Positions 43,941-52,421 of a stretch of DNA of 58,104 nt are shown in pieces; positions within the stretch are counted from its first letter, which is position 1, and each line of letters opens with the position of its first letter. The translations under genes were made by a program, and so were the position numbers. The notes beneath the pieces are model-generated. The model worked only from the letters and a program-made list of their open reading frames with translations. It was not told where the DNA came from and did no database searches. The DNA is from a virus: positions 1 through 58,104 of IMG/VR virus record IMGVR_UViG_3300045993_000204; one strand, 5' to 3'.

Positions 43941-44804
43941 ATGTCGCGCCGCTATAAAGGTGGCGTAATTTCGGCCACCGCTATTACCACCTCGTCCACT
44001 ACTGCAACAGGAGTATTTACACTTCAGCAGCAGATGCAGGCTAAGGCGGCTAGCTTGTGGCCTACACCAATACCCCCGGGACAGCAGGATTTTATTCAGG
44101 CAACATACTCAGTTGGGGAAGTGCTGTCATGGACGGCCCCTACTGGGGTTACTAGCATAAGCGTGCTGGTAGTGTGCGGTGGGACATTCAATTCTGGCGG
44201 CGGTTTGTCTTACAGGAATAATTACGCAGTTACCCCCGGGAATACTTACAAACTAACTCTTGGTGGAAATGGCAGTCGGTCTATTTTTTATAACAATGCT
44301 GCAGGAGATGTACAAGCCTGTGCAGCTAGTTCAGATGGAGCGATAGGCGTAGGTACTGCGACATATTACGCAGGTACTGGCTGGGGCGCAGCTTCCGCTG
44401 GATATTCTTCAAATGGGCCTGTTCAATACGGAGCGCCTGATGATACTGCGGCGACTGGTGCTAGCGGGTTAGGCGGTTCAGGAGGAAATGGGGGAAGTTG
44501 GACAAGCACTGATCCTCCGGGCGCTGCCTTTGCAGCAGGAGGGGGCATCGGGTTGCTTGGGCAAGGAAGTAACGGTGCAGGGGGCACAGCTACTTTCGGG
44601 GGTGCAGTTAACGGCGGAGCGGGCGGCTCAGGAGGGGCGGACGGTCAGGGGGCCGCAGGCAAGAGTATTGCAGCTAACGGGGGCACCTATGGCGGTGGAG
44701 GCAATAACGGTAACGGAACCCCACAAGGCGGTAAAACAGCCATTCGTGTCATCTGGCCAGGAACCGCACGCCAATTCCCGTCAACACGTACTACAAACGA
44801 ATAG
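43941..44804 (+). CDS. Glycine-rich tail-tip/adhesin protein (287 aa)
   Basis: The N-terminal module (MSRRYKGGVISATAITTSST, GVFTLQQQMQAKAASLWPTP) is shared with the protein at 45235. A C-terminal Gly-rich half follows (ASGLGGSGGNGGSWTSTDPP; GGTYGGGGNNGNG), as in T-even gp38-type adhesins. Likely a receptor-binding tip whose specificity lies in the Gly-rich loops. Confidence 0.7.
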   Translation: MSRRYKGGVISATAITTSSTTATGVFTLQQQMQAKAASLWPTPIPPGQQDFIQATYSVGEVLSWTAPTGVTSISVLVVCGGTFNSGGGLSYRNNYAVTPGNTYKLTLGGNGSRSIFYNNAAGDVQACAASSDGAIGVGTATYYAGTGWGAASAGYSSNGPVQYGAPDDTAATGASGLGGSGGNGGSWTSTDPPGAAFAAGGGIGLLGQGSNGAGGTATFGGAVNGGAGGSGGADGQGAAGKSIAANGGTYGGGGNNGNGTPQGGKTAIRVIWPGTARQFPSTRTTNE

Positions 44805-44813
44805 GAACAAACC

Positions 44814-45227
44814 ATGTGGATCAATACAAACACGCTCGGAGTTTTCAACTTGCATTCAGACATTCGCTATGAGTGCTGGAAAGAGAAAGTCGAGTTGCCT
44901 GGGGTGCTGACTGATGAAGTACTGGCCCAATACGGGTATGCCGTTGTAGAGCGTACGCAACCTGTTTACGACGATATTACGCAAGGCATACGGGCGCTTA
45001 CTCCTGTGCTTGCAGATGGGGTCTGGGCACAGCAGTGGGAGGTCTATGCGCTCGACCCCGCTATTGTACTTAATAACCAGAATGCGCTAGCCGCGCGTGA
45101 GCGCAGTGGCAAGATGCAGCAGCTAATGCTGCTAGACAGCAAGACTATTCGGGCGCTGCGCGAAGGTAATACGGAACGCATAGCTGCACTAGAAATCGAA
45201 GCCATCGCCATCCGAGCAACACTGTAG
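44814..45227 (+). CDS. Tail fibre assembly-like protein (137 aa)
   Basis: MWINTNTLGVFNLHSDIRYE, then VVERTQPVYDDITQGIRALT and VWAQQWEVYAL; C-terminal helices. The xQWEV phrase and layout match small tail-fibre assembly or tip accessory proteins. It lies between the two tip proteins that share an N-terminus, so it may be a chaperone or cap. Confidence 0.65.
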   Translation: MWINTNTLGVFNLHSDIRYECWKEKVELPGVLTDEVLAQYGYAVVERTQPVYDDITQGIRALTPVLADGVWAQQWEVYALDPAIVLNNQNALAARERSGKMQQLMLLDSKTIRALREGNTERIAALEIEAIAIRATL

Positions 45228-45234
45228 GTTAAGC

Positions 45235-46326
45235 ATGTCATCCAAATACCCCGGTGGATTTATCACAAAGAGCCCTGTTGCGCCTACCACTTCTGCTGCC
45301 AGCGGTGTGTGGACTTTGGATCAGGCCATGCAGTACACCAAAGCAGGCACGTGGCCGACACCGGTTGTATACATTCAGGATATATTTGCAGCAACAACCT
45401 ATACAGGTAATGGCTCCACGCAGACTATTACCAATAGTATTGATCTGGTAAGTAATGCCGGGCTGGTTTGGGTGAAGAACAGAACAACTGCTGACGGACA
45501 CGCTTTGTATGACACCACAAGAGGGGTAAACAATAAGTTGGCGACAGACGCTACTACAGCGCAAACTGCTTCTGGTGGCATCACGGCATTTTCATCAACA
45601 GGGTTCAGTTTGGATTCTTTAGCCAATGTAAACAGAAACGCAAACTCCCTTGTAGCTTGGACCTTCCGCAAAGCCCCCAAGTTTTTCGATGTGGTGACTT
45701 ATACGGGGAATGGCGCAACCGGTAGAACCATCAGTCATTCACTAGGCATCACTCCAGGTTTTATTATCATAAAACGCACAGATTCCACCAGCGATTGGGC
45801 AGTATGCCATTGTCACGATGGTACAGTCGGGCATTACGGATTTTCGCTAAACACTGCAAATTCCTCTCGTGCTTCAGGCCCCGTATACCACACATCAACA
45901 CTGATAAATCTTGACACGGTAACGACGTACACTAATTTCAATGTAGCGATGAATGTTAATGGTGCTACTTACGTTGCTTATGTGTTTGCAAGTAATACAG
46001 CAGCCAACGGACTTATTCAATGCGGCACGTTACTCAGCGATGCAAATGGGCGCGCTAATGTAACCCTAGGGTGGCAACCCCAATTTGTGTTGTATAAAAA
46101 TATAGACTTTAACGGTCCTTGGCTTATGGATGATACAGCTAGGGGGTGGACATCGACAGGATGGTCTGACTTGGTACCAAATACTTCTAATGCAGAAGTT
46201 GTTAATGCTCTCCCTTACTGGTTTCCGACAGCAACGGGTATGTCTTCTGGCGTATCATTTGGTCCTTTTATGGTGTCTAGTACCTACATTTACGTTGCCA
46301 TCCGTAACTATCCGTACCCTGTATGA
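45235..46326 (+). CDS. Tail-tip protein, DUF7483-like (363 aa)
   Basis: N-terminus SSKYPGGFITKSPVAPTTSA, GVWTLDQAMQYTKAGTWPTP, the same module as at 43941. The body has YTGNGSTQTI...GLVWVKNRTTADGHALYDTT, GVNNKLATD, and a second YTGNGATGRTISHSLG unit with GFIIIKRTD, a repeated domain I recall from marine and freshwater phage tail proteins (DUF7483). Probably a receptor-binding tip. Confidence 0.7.
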   Translation: MSSKYPGGFITKSPVAPTTSAASGVWTLDQAMQYTKAGTWPTPVVYIQDIFAATTYTGNGSTQTITNSIDLVSNAGLVWVKNRTTADGHALYDTTRGVNNKLATDATTAQTASGGITAFSSTGFSLDSLANVNRNANSLVAWTFRKAPKFFDVVTYTGNGATGRTISHSLGITPGFIIIKRTDSTSDWAVCHCHDGTVGHYGFSLNTANSSRASGPVYHTSTLINLDTVTTYTNFNVAMNVNGATYVAYVFASNTAANGLIQCGTLLSDANGRANVTLGWQPQFVLYKNIDFNGPWLMDDTARGWTSTGWSDLVPNTSNAEVVNALPYWFPTATGMSSGVSFGPFMVSSTYIYVAIRNYPYPV

Positions 46327-47228
46327 AACCCGAATCCTTCCCTGCTGTAGTTGACTTCCAGAGCGCGAACATGCGGCCAGAGTACCAAGGCGGCTTACTG
46401 TCTTGCACGACTTTCGGTGCAACGTCCGCGCTGGAAGCGATGGCAGATAGGGCAGGATTTCCACAGCAACTATCGCCCAGGTTTCTATGGTTTTACTCTG
46501 ACAAATCCCGTCTGAGTGTAGAGTCAGTTGTCGCCACGATCAACCGCGTCGGAATTTGCCGTGACGAACTCTGCCCTTACGTTGCAAGCACGACGCCCCC
46601 CTACACAGTCAAAGACTCTGAAGAACTACCCGATCTCGCTGCGCTGCTGGATGCACAGGCGACGAAGATCAAAATCACTGTCGAGCGCATTGCAGGCAAA
46701 GACGAAGTGATGAGAGCGCTGGCAACCGGTCACTCCCTGATCTCTGTGCGCGTCAACCCAAGCGGCTCTGAACATGTTGAAGCAATCATTGGCTACGACG
46801 ACAAAGGCGTCAAGGTGCACGGCAGCGGTTACAGCATCTACCATGAGCCTTGGGAAAGCCTTGGCCTAGTCATCACGCAGCTTTGGAAGATCACATCATG
46901 CCCGTGGGCACCAGTGCCGCATCCTGATTACTACGAGGGCGACCAGCCAGTGTTTGACGGCACCACACTGACGATACCGCAGATTGATCTCATTGGCCCG
47001 GACTTCAAGTCCAGCCGGTTCAACAGCGTAAAAGTCACGTTCGACAACTTCGGCAGGATAGACACCAATAGCGGCTCAATTGCGTGGCGCAACGTGCCTA
47101 CATTCAACATCAGAAGCGATGTCCTTGCCCTTCCTGTACTGACCTATCAAGGTCAGCGCTATACCCGCATCAGTCTCACAAACCCCATGCTAAAGGTAGT
47201 CGGCTATGAAACGCCAGCAGCACCGTAG
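46323..47228 (+). CDS. Papain-like (C1-type) protein (301 aa)
   Basis: The order Gln22, Cys28 (YQGGLLSCTTFGATSALEAM), then His151 (SEHVEAIIGYDDKGVKVHGS) follows the papain-like fold: oxyanion Gln, catalytic Cys at a helix start, and His before a GYD strand. A C-terminal beta domain follows (from about 205). It may be an active cysteine peptidase/transpeptidase or a catalytic-fold binding protein on the tail. ATGA overlap with the tip gene ties it to the tail. Confidence 0.7.
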   Translation: MKPESFPAVVDFQSANMRPEYQGGLLSCTTFGATSALEAMADRAGFPQQLSPRFLWFYSDKSRLSVESVVATINRVGICRDELCPYVASTTPPYTVKDSEELPDLAALLDAQATKIKITVERIAGKDEVMRALATGHSLISVRVNPSGSEHVEAIIGYDDKGVKVHGSGYSIYHEPWESLGLVITQLWKITSCPWAPVPHPDYYEGDQPVFDGTTLTIPQIDLIGPDFKSSRFNSVKVTFDNFGRIDTNSGSIAWRNVPTFNIRSDVLALPVLTYQGQRYTRISLTNPMLKVVGYETPAAP

Positions 47229-47319
47229 CAAGCAGGAACAGCAGGACGCACGCGATAGGCGTCTTATGCGAAAGCGTAAAAAAGAGTCGCAAGAATTAAA
47301 ACTTGAAAGACGCAAATGA
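47206..47319 (+). CDS. 37-aa highly basic small protein
   Basis: Frame-shifted start inside the end of the papain-like gene (ATG 47206, AAGG upstream). Product rich in Arg/Lys/Gln (MKRQQHRSKQEQQDARDRRL and on). The stop overlaps the next ATG (ATGA). A charged single helix; function unknown. Confidence 0.5.
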   Translation: MKRQQHRSKQEQQDARDRRLMRKRKKESQELKLERRK

Positions 47320-47726
47320 ACGAAGTTATCCCCATCGTCGAGCAATGCGAAGCTACAACTACCACCTACTGTGGAGTGGAACGCCGTGCTGACTGGCACA
47401 CACCGGAGGACTGCCACAAGCTACTTGGCGTACAAGGCGCGATGGACGGGGTTAACAAGCGCCTGGATGCAGGCAGCGCAAGGATGGAAAGCATTGAGAA
47501 AACTATCAAAACCAACAACGACGCAGCGTTGATACACAGGCACAAGTTTGAATCAACACTTGAGACAAACACCGAAGCGACGGGGGAGATTCTAGAGATC
47601 GTCACCGCGCTAAAAGGCTTTATCAAGATCACCGCAGCTATTGGCAAAGTAGTTGGATGGGCTGCGGCAATCATCGCACCGCTGCTTGCTATCTGGTACA
47701 CGATAAGCCAAGGGCCATCTAAATGA
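47316..47726 (+). CDS. Membrane protein of the lysis cassette, holin candidate (136 aa)
   Basis: Soluble helical N-terminal part (KRLDAGSARMESIEKTIKTN) and one C-terminal transmembrane segment (ITAAIGKVVGWAAAIIAPLL and on) with a short polar tail. Coiled coil plus one span, directly before the endolysin gene, fits a holin or holin-associated protein. ATGA overlaps on both sides. Confidence 0.6.
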   Translation: MNEVIPIVEQCEATTTTYCGVERRADWHTPEDCHKLLGVQGAMDGVNKRLDAGSARMESIEKTIKTNNDAALIHRHKFESTLETNTEATGEILEIVTALKGFIKITAAIGKVVGWAAAIIAPLLAIWYTISQGPSK

Positions 47727-47818
47727 GCGAGGGCATCGGTTGGGGGTTAGTCGGGATGCTGGTCTTTGTGATCATCGTTCTTATCGGAATCATTGCGGAG
47801 CATGAACAAGATGATTGA
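47723..47818 (+). CDS. 31-aa single-span membrane peptide, second holin candidate
   Basis: MSEGIGWGLVGMLVFVIIVL then IGIIAEHEQDD: one hydrophobic helix with an acidic tail, ATG overlapping the previous stop (ATGA). Its size and placement before the endolysin are typical of small holins or antiholins. Confidence 0.6.
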   Translation: MSEGIGWGLVGMLVFVIIVLIGIIAEHEQDD

Positions 47819-47879
47819 TTTATTTTGGGATCTTTTGCAGGAATGGATTGACCTATGGATGCCAAGCAGAAAGCGATAG
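47811..47879 (+). CDS. Possible 22-aa Trp-rich amphipathic peptide
   Basis: ATG at 47811 inside the end of the previous gene, product MIDLFWDLLQEWIDLWMPSR plus KR, ending inside the endolysin gene. Amphipathic helix with three Trp. It may couple translation to the endolysin; independent function unproven. Confidence 0.4.
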   Translation: MIDLFWDLLQEWIDLWMPSRKR

Positions 47880-48334
47880 CACTCGCGCTGGCTACAGCCA
47901 TTGCAGTACCGGCAGAGGGGCTACGCCAGTACGCCTATCGGGATGTCACGGGCTTGCCTACTGTGTGCTTCGGTAGCACAACTGGCGTAAAGATGGGTGA
48001 CTTCAGAACCATCCCCGAATGCAAAGCATTACTTACAAAGGAAATGAGCGATGTCATATCAACCGTGGACTCATGCCGCCCAGGGCTACCGACAACGGTA
48101 CTGGCCGCGTTCGCTGATGCAGCCTATAACCTCGGAGAACGAATCGCCTGTGACACCACCAGAAGCACCGCAGCCCGATACCTCGCCCGAGGAGACTATG
48201 CACGAGCTTGCCGGGAGCTTCCCCGATGGAATCGCGCTCGCGTTGCAGGAGTTTCGGTTGAGTTGCCCGGACTGACAAAGCGCAGGAACATGGAAATGGA
48301 ACTGTGCTTAAGTGGGTTGGAGACTACGCCATGA
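47855..48334 (+). CDS. SAR-type GH24 endolysin (159 aa)
   Basis: Glycoside hydrolase 24 (T4/P21 lysozyme-like) with the E-x8-D-x5-T triad: Glu21 in PAEGLRQYAYRD, Asp30, Thr36 in VTGLPTVCFGST. Residues 7-20 (AIALALATAIAVPA) form a weakly hydrophobic N-terminal segment typical of signal-anchor-release endolysins, which are held in the membrane until depolarised. It cuts peptidoglycan at lysis. The stop overlaps the i-spanin ATG. Confidence 0.88.
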   Translation: MDAKQKAIALALATAIAVPAEGLRQYAYRDVTGLPTVCFGSTTGVKMGDFRTIPECKALLTKEMSDVISTVDSCRPGLPTTVLAAFADAAYNLGERIACDTTRSTAARYLARGDYARACRELPRWNRARVAGVSVELPGLTKRRNMEMELCLSGLETTP

Positions 48335-48768
48335 ACCTACAACTCACAATCATCTCATCCATCATCAGCGTAGCACTGAGTTTCAGCGCCGCTTGGAGAC
48401 TTCAAGATTGGCGCTACAAATCACAGGAGAAAGATCGTGTTGAACAGCAATTGGAGGATCAGCGACTGGCAACAAAGGCGATTACGCGCCGCGACACGGC
48501 AGTCATCGAAGCCCAAAATCAGTCCGCTATTCGTGAGCGGGGTTTGCGCCTGGACGCTGCTGGGAGTCGTGATGCTCTTGTTGGGCTGTCAGACGCGATT
48601 GACTCAGCCCTGCGAGACGCAGCCGCTTCCCAAGCAGCCTGCTCTCAGCGAGCCGCTTCCCTCGGAGACGTACTCAAAGCAAGCTCAAACAGCTATCAAG
48701 GGCTGGCAGAAATCTGTGACCGACACGCCAGTGACGTCAAAACCTTGAGTGATGCTTGGCCAAAGTGA
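48331..48768 (+). CDS. i-spanin (Rz-like) (145 aa)
   Basis: MNLQLTIISSIISVALSFSA is an N-terminal transmembrane helix; the rest is a periplasmic coiled coil (QEKDRVEQQLEDQRLATKAI). Start at 48331 overlaps the endolysin stop (ATGA). With the embedded o-spanin it should fuse inner and outer membranes at lysis, which implies a Gram-negative host. Confidence 0.82.
   Translation: MNLQLTIISSIISVALSFSAAWRLQDWRYKSQEKDRVEQQLEDQRLATKAITRRDTAVIEAQNQSAIRERGLRLDAAGSRDALVGLSDAIDSALRDAAASQAACSQRAASLGDVLKASSNSYQGLAEICDRHASDVKTLSDAWPK
48437..48748 (+). CDS. Embedded o-spanin (Rz1-like lipoprotein) in the +1 frame
   Basis: Wholly inside the i-spanin gene. Hydrophobic segment CAWTLLGVVMLLLGC with lipobox LLGC (Cys51), then a Pro-rich tail (QPLPKQPALSEPLPSE). 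A GTG at 48437 has GGAG 7-8 bases upstream and gives 103 residues; an internal GTG at 48533 would give a more typical short signal peptide. Lipid anchoring in the outer membrane is expected. Confidence 0.75.
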   Translation: MLNSNWRISDWQQRRLRAATRQSSKPKISPLFVSGVCAWTLLGVVMLLLGCQTRLTQPCETQPLPKQPALSEPLPSETYSKQAQTAIKGWQKSVTDTPVTSKP

Positions 48769-48791
48769 TTTCATTTTATTCAATTTCAGCG

Positions 48792-48797
48792 TATAAT
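48792..48797 (+). promoter_or_regulatory. Probable -10 (TATAAT) before the second tail operon
   Basis: TATAAT in CAGCGTATAATTTAG with TTCATT 16 bases upstream, in the 77-base gap after the lysis cassette. Drives the genes from 48846 on. Confidence 0.55.
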
Positions 48798-48845
48798 TTA
48801 GTCTGATGTAAGCTGCACCAGCTTTGAAACACTATAGGAGTGCCA

Positions 48846-49478
48846 ATGGCTTACACAATGACCTACAGCAGCCTGCTGGACGACGCCCGCCGGTACCTGG
48901 AGCGCGGGTTTACTGCTGAATCCGACCCTATCGTCTACGAGCAACTGCCCCGCCTCATCACACTAGCTGAGCGCAGGATAGCCCGCGAGCTGAAGATCCA
49001 AGGCTTCATTCGGGCTGTGTCTACCACACTTGCGGTAGGAGTGGCTACATATCTCAAGCCTGACCGGTGGCGGGACACCATCAGCATGCGTATTGCCGAT
49101 ACGTCGTTATTTGCCCGCAGCTATGAGTACTGCAGGTTCTATTGGCCCACTGAGTCCAATACAGGCACGCCCAAGTTCTACTCTGACTATGACTATAACC
49201 ACTGGCTCATCTGCCCCACCCCGGCGGTAGACACCCCTGTGGAAATCATGTACTATGAGCAGCCCGCGCTCCTCGGCGAAGACAGTACAACTAACTGGAT
49301 GACTGAGTATGCGCCTGACGTGCTGTTGTATGCTGTACTGCTGGAGGCTTCCCCGTTCTTGAAGAAAGATGAACGCATAGCCACCTGGCAAGCAATGTAC
49401 GACAGAGCTGCCCAGGCGCTGAACGGCGAAGACCTGAAGAAGATCATGGACCGTGCGTCCAACAGGAGTGAAGCATGA
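48846..49478 (+). CDS. Phage adaptor/head-completion protein (210 aa)
   Basis: Starts at MAYTMTYSSLLDDARRYLER (48846, GGAG upstream; a GTG 6 bases earlier is less likely). Helical, with VYEQLPRLITLAERRIAREL, YLKPDRWRDTISMRI, and FLKKDERIATWQAMYDRAAQ. This is the pattern of ring-forming adaptor proteins between portal and tail in podoviruses. It is shorter than, but similar in outline to, the protein at 38439. Confidence 0.68.
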   Translation: MAYTMTYSSLLDDARRYLERGFTAESDPIVYEQLPRLITLAERRIARELKIQGFIRAVSTTLAVGVATYLKPDRWRDTISMRIADTSLFARSYEYCRFYWPTESNTGTPKFYSDYDYNHWLICPTPAVDTPVEIMYYEQPALLGEDSTTNWMTEYAPDVLLYAVLLEASPFLKKDERIATWQAMYDRAAQALNGEDLKKIMDRASNRSEA

Positions 49479-50665
49479 GTTACACCGACGTCTTCGGAGG
49501 GGCCAACATTTACCCCTCCGAGATCAATTACAGCGCTCTGACGGTAACTGCTGACGTAGTGCTCAGTTGGCCGGAAGAGACTTCCGCCGCTACATACTTT
49601 GCCACCAGGATAATGGACCTGTCGTCTTCAGTAGACGGGTGGGTTGTTAGGATGCCTGACGGGTCAAAAGCGGGTACAGGCGCGACAGTGCTGTTCAACA
49701 ACGTTGGTTCAGCTTCCATCATAGTTAGCAAATCTACCGGGGTTCAGATCGTCAGCCTTGCTGCTGGGGAGCAGTGGCAGGTCTACTTGACTGACAACAC
49801 CACAGCTGCAGGCACATGGCGTGCGCTCCAGTACGGGGCAGCAGTGTCTAACGCCAACGCATCTGCCCTAGCCGGAACCGGCATAGTTGCTGTGGGCACG
49901 CAGCTTTCGCAGTCTGTGCCCGTTACCACTTTCAACTCTGACTATGCAGCAGCCGCAACCGACCGCGCCAAGATGTTTGTGTGGACCGGGGCAGCTGGTA
50001 ACTTCACCATTGCTGCAGCAAGTGTGCTAGGCGATAACTGGTTTACCTATCTTCGGAATAGCGGAACCGGCGCGGTTACTGTGGCCCCTGACGGCTCCCC
50101 AATAATTGACGGGGCAGCTACGCTTCTAGTTGAGCCTGGCGAGTCGGCAATCATTGCCACAGATGGGTCTAACTTCTATACCATTGGGTACGGACAGTCT
50201 GCTACTTTTGCCTTTGACTACACCGTCATTGATGTGGCTGGTACCGGCAGCTATACACTGGCAGGTACGGAGCTTAACCGAATAGCATACAACTTTACAG
50301 GTATTCTGACGGGCAGCCGTAATGTCATAGTTCCAAACACTGTTCAGCAGTACTGGATAAGCAACGTCACTACTGGGGCATTTGACTTTACTGTTAAGAC
50401 GCTGGCAGGGACAGGCATAACGCTAGCTAGCGGACAGCGCGCTATTTTCTACTGTGATGGAACAGATGTAGTGGACGCAGACTCCTCCACTGTGTCTACC
50501 CCTATTGCTGTTGCGCAAGGGGGCACAGGGTCTACTACAGCTTCAGGCGCTAGGATTAACTTGGGCGGGACTTCAGTTGGTATTGCACTATTTACAGCTG
50601 CTGATGTTACTGCAGCATGGACAGCCCTAGGCAACAGCCCGCTAATTACCGGGGGAACATTCTAA
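49475..50665 (+). CDS. Tail fibre-like protein (396 aa)
   Basis: N-terminal YTDVFGGANIYPSEINYSAL then repeats of beta-strand pairs. The C-terminal 50 residues contain IAVAQGGTGSTTASGARINL and end PLITGGTF, a fibre-shaft repeat. Overlaps both neighbours (ATGA, TAATG). Likely a fibre or appendage anchored to the tail through its N-terminus. Confidence 0.7.
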   Translation: MSYTDVFGGANIYPSEINYSALTVTADVVLSWPEETSAATYFATRIMDLSSSVDGWVVRMPDGSKAGTGATVLFNNVGSASIIVSKSTGVQIVSLAAGEQWQVYLTDNTTAAGTWRALQYGAAVSNANASALAGTGIVAVGTQLSQSVPVTTFNSDYAAAATDRAKMFVWTGAAGNFTIAAASVLGDNWFTYLRNSGTGAVTVAPDGSPIIDGAATLLVEPGESAIIATDGSNFYTIGYGQSATFAFDYTVIDVAGTGSYTLAGTELNRIAYNFTGILTGSRNVIVPNTVQQYWISNVTTGAFDFTVKTLAGTGITLASGQRAIFYCDGTDVVDADSSTVSTPIAVAQGGTGSTTASGARINLGGTSVGIALFTAADVTAAWTALGNSPLITGGTF

Positions 50666-52191
50666 TGGCTGAAGGTACTTCCGTTCTGCGCTCCCAGCCC
50701 GGGATTAAGCGGGACGGGACTAAGTACGACGGCGACTTCTACACTGATGGCCAGTGGATGCGCTTCCAGCGAGGGCTACCCCGTAAGATTGCAGGATACC
50801 GGTCAGTCAGCAAGTTCTTTACTGAGGTCTCTAGAGGGTTCACAAGCTACACCCAAATGCTGACGCAGTATTGCCACACAGGTTCAGCCAGTCTGCTGGA
50901 GCGAATAACACTGGATTCTACGTACAATAGTTCGATAGTTAGCGACCGCACCCCAACAACACTGACAGCTTCGGATAACAACAAATGGATGTTCGACTAT
51001 GAGTATGATTCGTCCACCACAGACAATTTGATACTGGCTCATGTTGCCCCAAACGGTGCATGTGTTTGCAATGATGTGGGAGGCCAGATATTCACAGGTT
51101 CTCTTATTGGGACTACAGCGCTAACTGAAGTCGTTATTCCAGCCGGGCGAAATGCCACAGGCGGGGTTATTGCCCTGCACCCTTACCTATTCTATTATGG
51201 GTCATCTGGCATTATTGGATGGTCAGTGCCTGGGACTTTAACAGACCTTGCGGGCGCCGGGTCAGGGGTTGCCCGCGTATGGGGCCAGAAGATCGTCAAA
51301 GGCTACCCGCTACGCGCAGGGGCTGGGTCTGCCCCTGCCGGGATCTTCTGGGCGTACGATGCGGTAATCAGGTCCTCATTCACAGGCGGATCTACTGTAT
51401 TCCAATTTGACGTGCTGGCTACAGGCACTTCCATCATGTCAGCTGACAGCGTGATTGACTACGACGGTGTCTTCTACTGGGCAGGGGTTGACCGGTTCAT
51501 GATGTTTAATGGCGTGGTGCGCGACGTGCCTAACGCAATGAACCACAACTGGTTTTTCCAGGGCATAAACAAGGCTCAGTCCTCCAAAGTATTTGCTTTC
51601 AAAGTGCCGTACTACGGGGAGATTTGGTGGTGCTATCCTAGAGGTTCGGCCGCTGAGTGCTCACATGCTATCATCTACAACGTCAGAGAAAATATATGGT
51701 ACGACACAGCCTTGCCTAGCTCTATGCGCACCGCAGGCTACTACAACAACGGCTACGCAGCTCCCCTGCTCACGGACGCAACTGAGAGCGCTGACGGGTT
51801 TAAGCTATGGGTGCATGAGCAAGGAATGGATAAAATTGACGGAACAAGTGTGCAGCCTATCCAGTCTTACTTTGAAACTGCGGACCTTAGCTCACTGGTT
51901 CAAGGGGTTAACTCCGCACTGCGCATATCTAAAATGGAGCCTGACTTTGTCCAATCAGGCAGTATGACTACGCAGATCAGGGGGCGAGCTAATGCTAGAG
52001 CGCCTGAAGTGGTTAGCCGGTCTTTCACTTTCCCGGACGTGGCGACGCTGCCGCAGGAGCAGCTGGTATTGCTTAAAGAACAGAGGCGTGAGCTTCGCAT
52101 TCGATTTGAGAGTAATGAAGTTGGCGGGGACTATCAAATGGGGCAGATCATCGGCCACCTGGACGCAGCTGACGGGACTACTCTCGGATGA
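50665..52191 (+). CDS. Tail nozzle/stabilisation-type protein (508 aa)
   Basis: MAEGTSVLRSQPGIKRDGTK, YDGDFYTDGQWMRFQRGLPR, then a beta-propeller-like sequence (FYYGSSGIIGWSVPGTLTDL; DYDGVFYWAGVDRFMMFNGV). This opening is typical, as I recall, of large tail-tube/nozzle or DNA-stabilisation proteins in podoviruses. TAATG overlap with the fibre gene. Confidence 0.7.
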   Translation: MAEGTSVLRSQPGIKRDGTKYDGDFYTDGQWMRFQRGLPRKIAGYRSVSKFFTEVSRGFTSYTQMLTQYCHTGSASLLERITLDSTYNSSIVSDRTPTTLTASDNNKWMFDYEYDSSTTDNLILAHVAPNGACVCNDVGGQIFTGSLIGTTALTEVVIPAGRNATGGVIALHPYLFYYGSSGIIGWSVPGTLTDLAGAGSGVARVWGQKIVKGYPLRAGAGSAPAGIFWAYDAVIRSSFTGGSTVFQFDVLATGTSIMSADSVIDYDGVFYWAGVDRFMMFNGVVRDVPNAMNHNWFFQGINKAQSSKVFAFKVPYYGEIWWCYPRGSAAECSHAIIYNVRENIWYDTALPSSMRTAGYYNNGYAAPLLTDATESADGFKLWVHEQGMDKIDGTSVQPIQSYFETADLSSLVQGVNSALRISKMEPDFVQSGSMTTQIRGRANARAPEVVSRSFTFPDVATLPQEQLVLLKEQRRELRIRFESNEVGGDYQMGQIIGHLDAADGTTLG

Positions 52192-52421
52192 GCCAATTCC
52201 TTACGCTCCCGGGTATCCTGGCTTTGCAAGACTGGGCTGATCAAGTGTGTCTAGACTTAGATGCCAATGGTCCTCTGTCCAGGCTAACTAATCCTGACCT
52301 GTGGCAAGATTGGGCTGTGCAGTTTCTAAGCTTGAATTCAATAGGGCGCAACCTGCCTAACCCATACGGGTTCAAAGAATGGCGTGACTGGGCAGAGCGG
52401 TTTTGTGGGGCGCTGTCATGA
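52188..52421 (+). CDS. Small Trp-rich tail-region protein (77 aa)
   Basis: MSQFLTLPGILALQDWADQV, then WQDWAVQFLSLN and FKEWRDWAERFC: three similar xDWAxxF units. Possibly a repeat of short amphipathic helices. ATGA on both sides. Function unknown. Confidence 0.6.
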   Translation: MSQFLTLPGILALQDWADQVCLDLDANGPLSRLTNPDLWQDWAVQFLSLNSIGRNLPNPYGFKEWRDWAERFCGALS

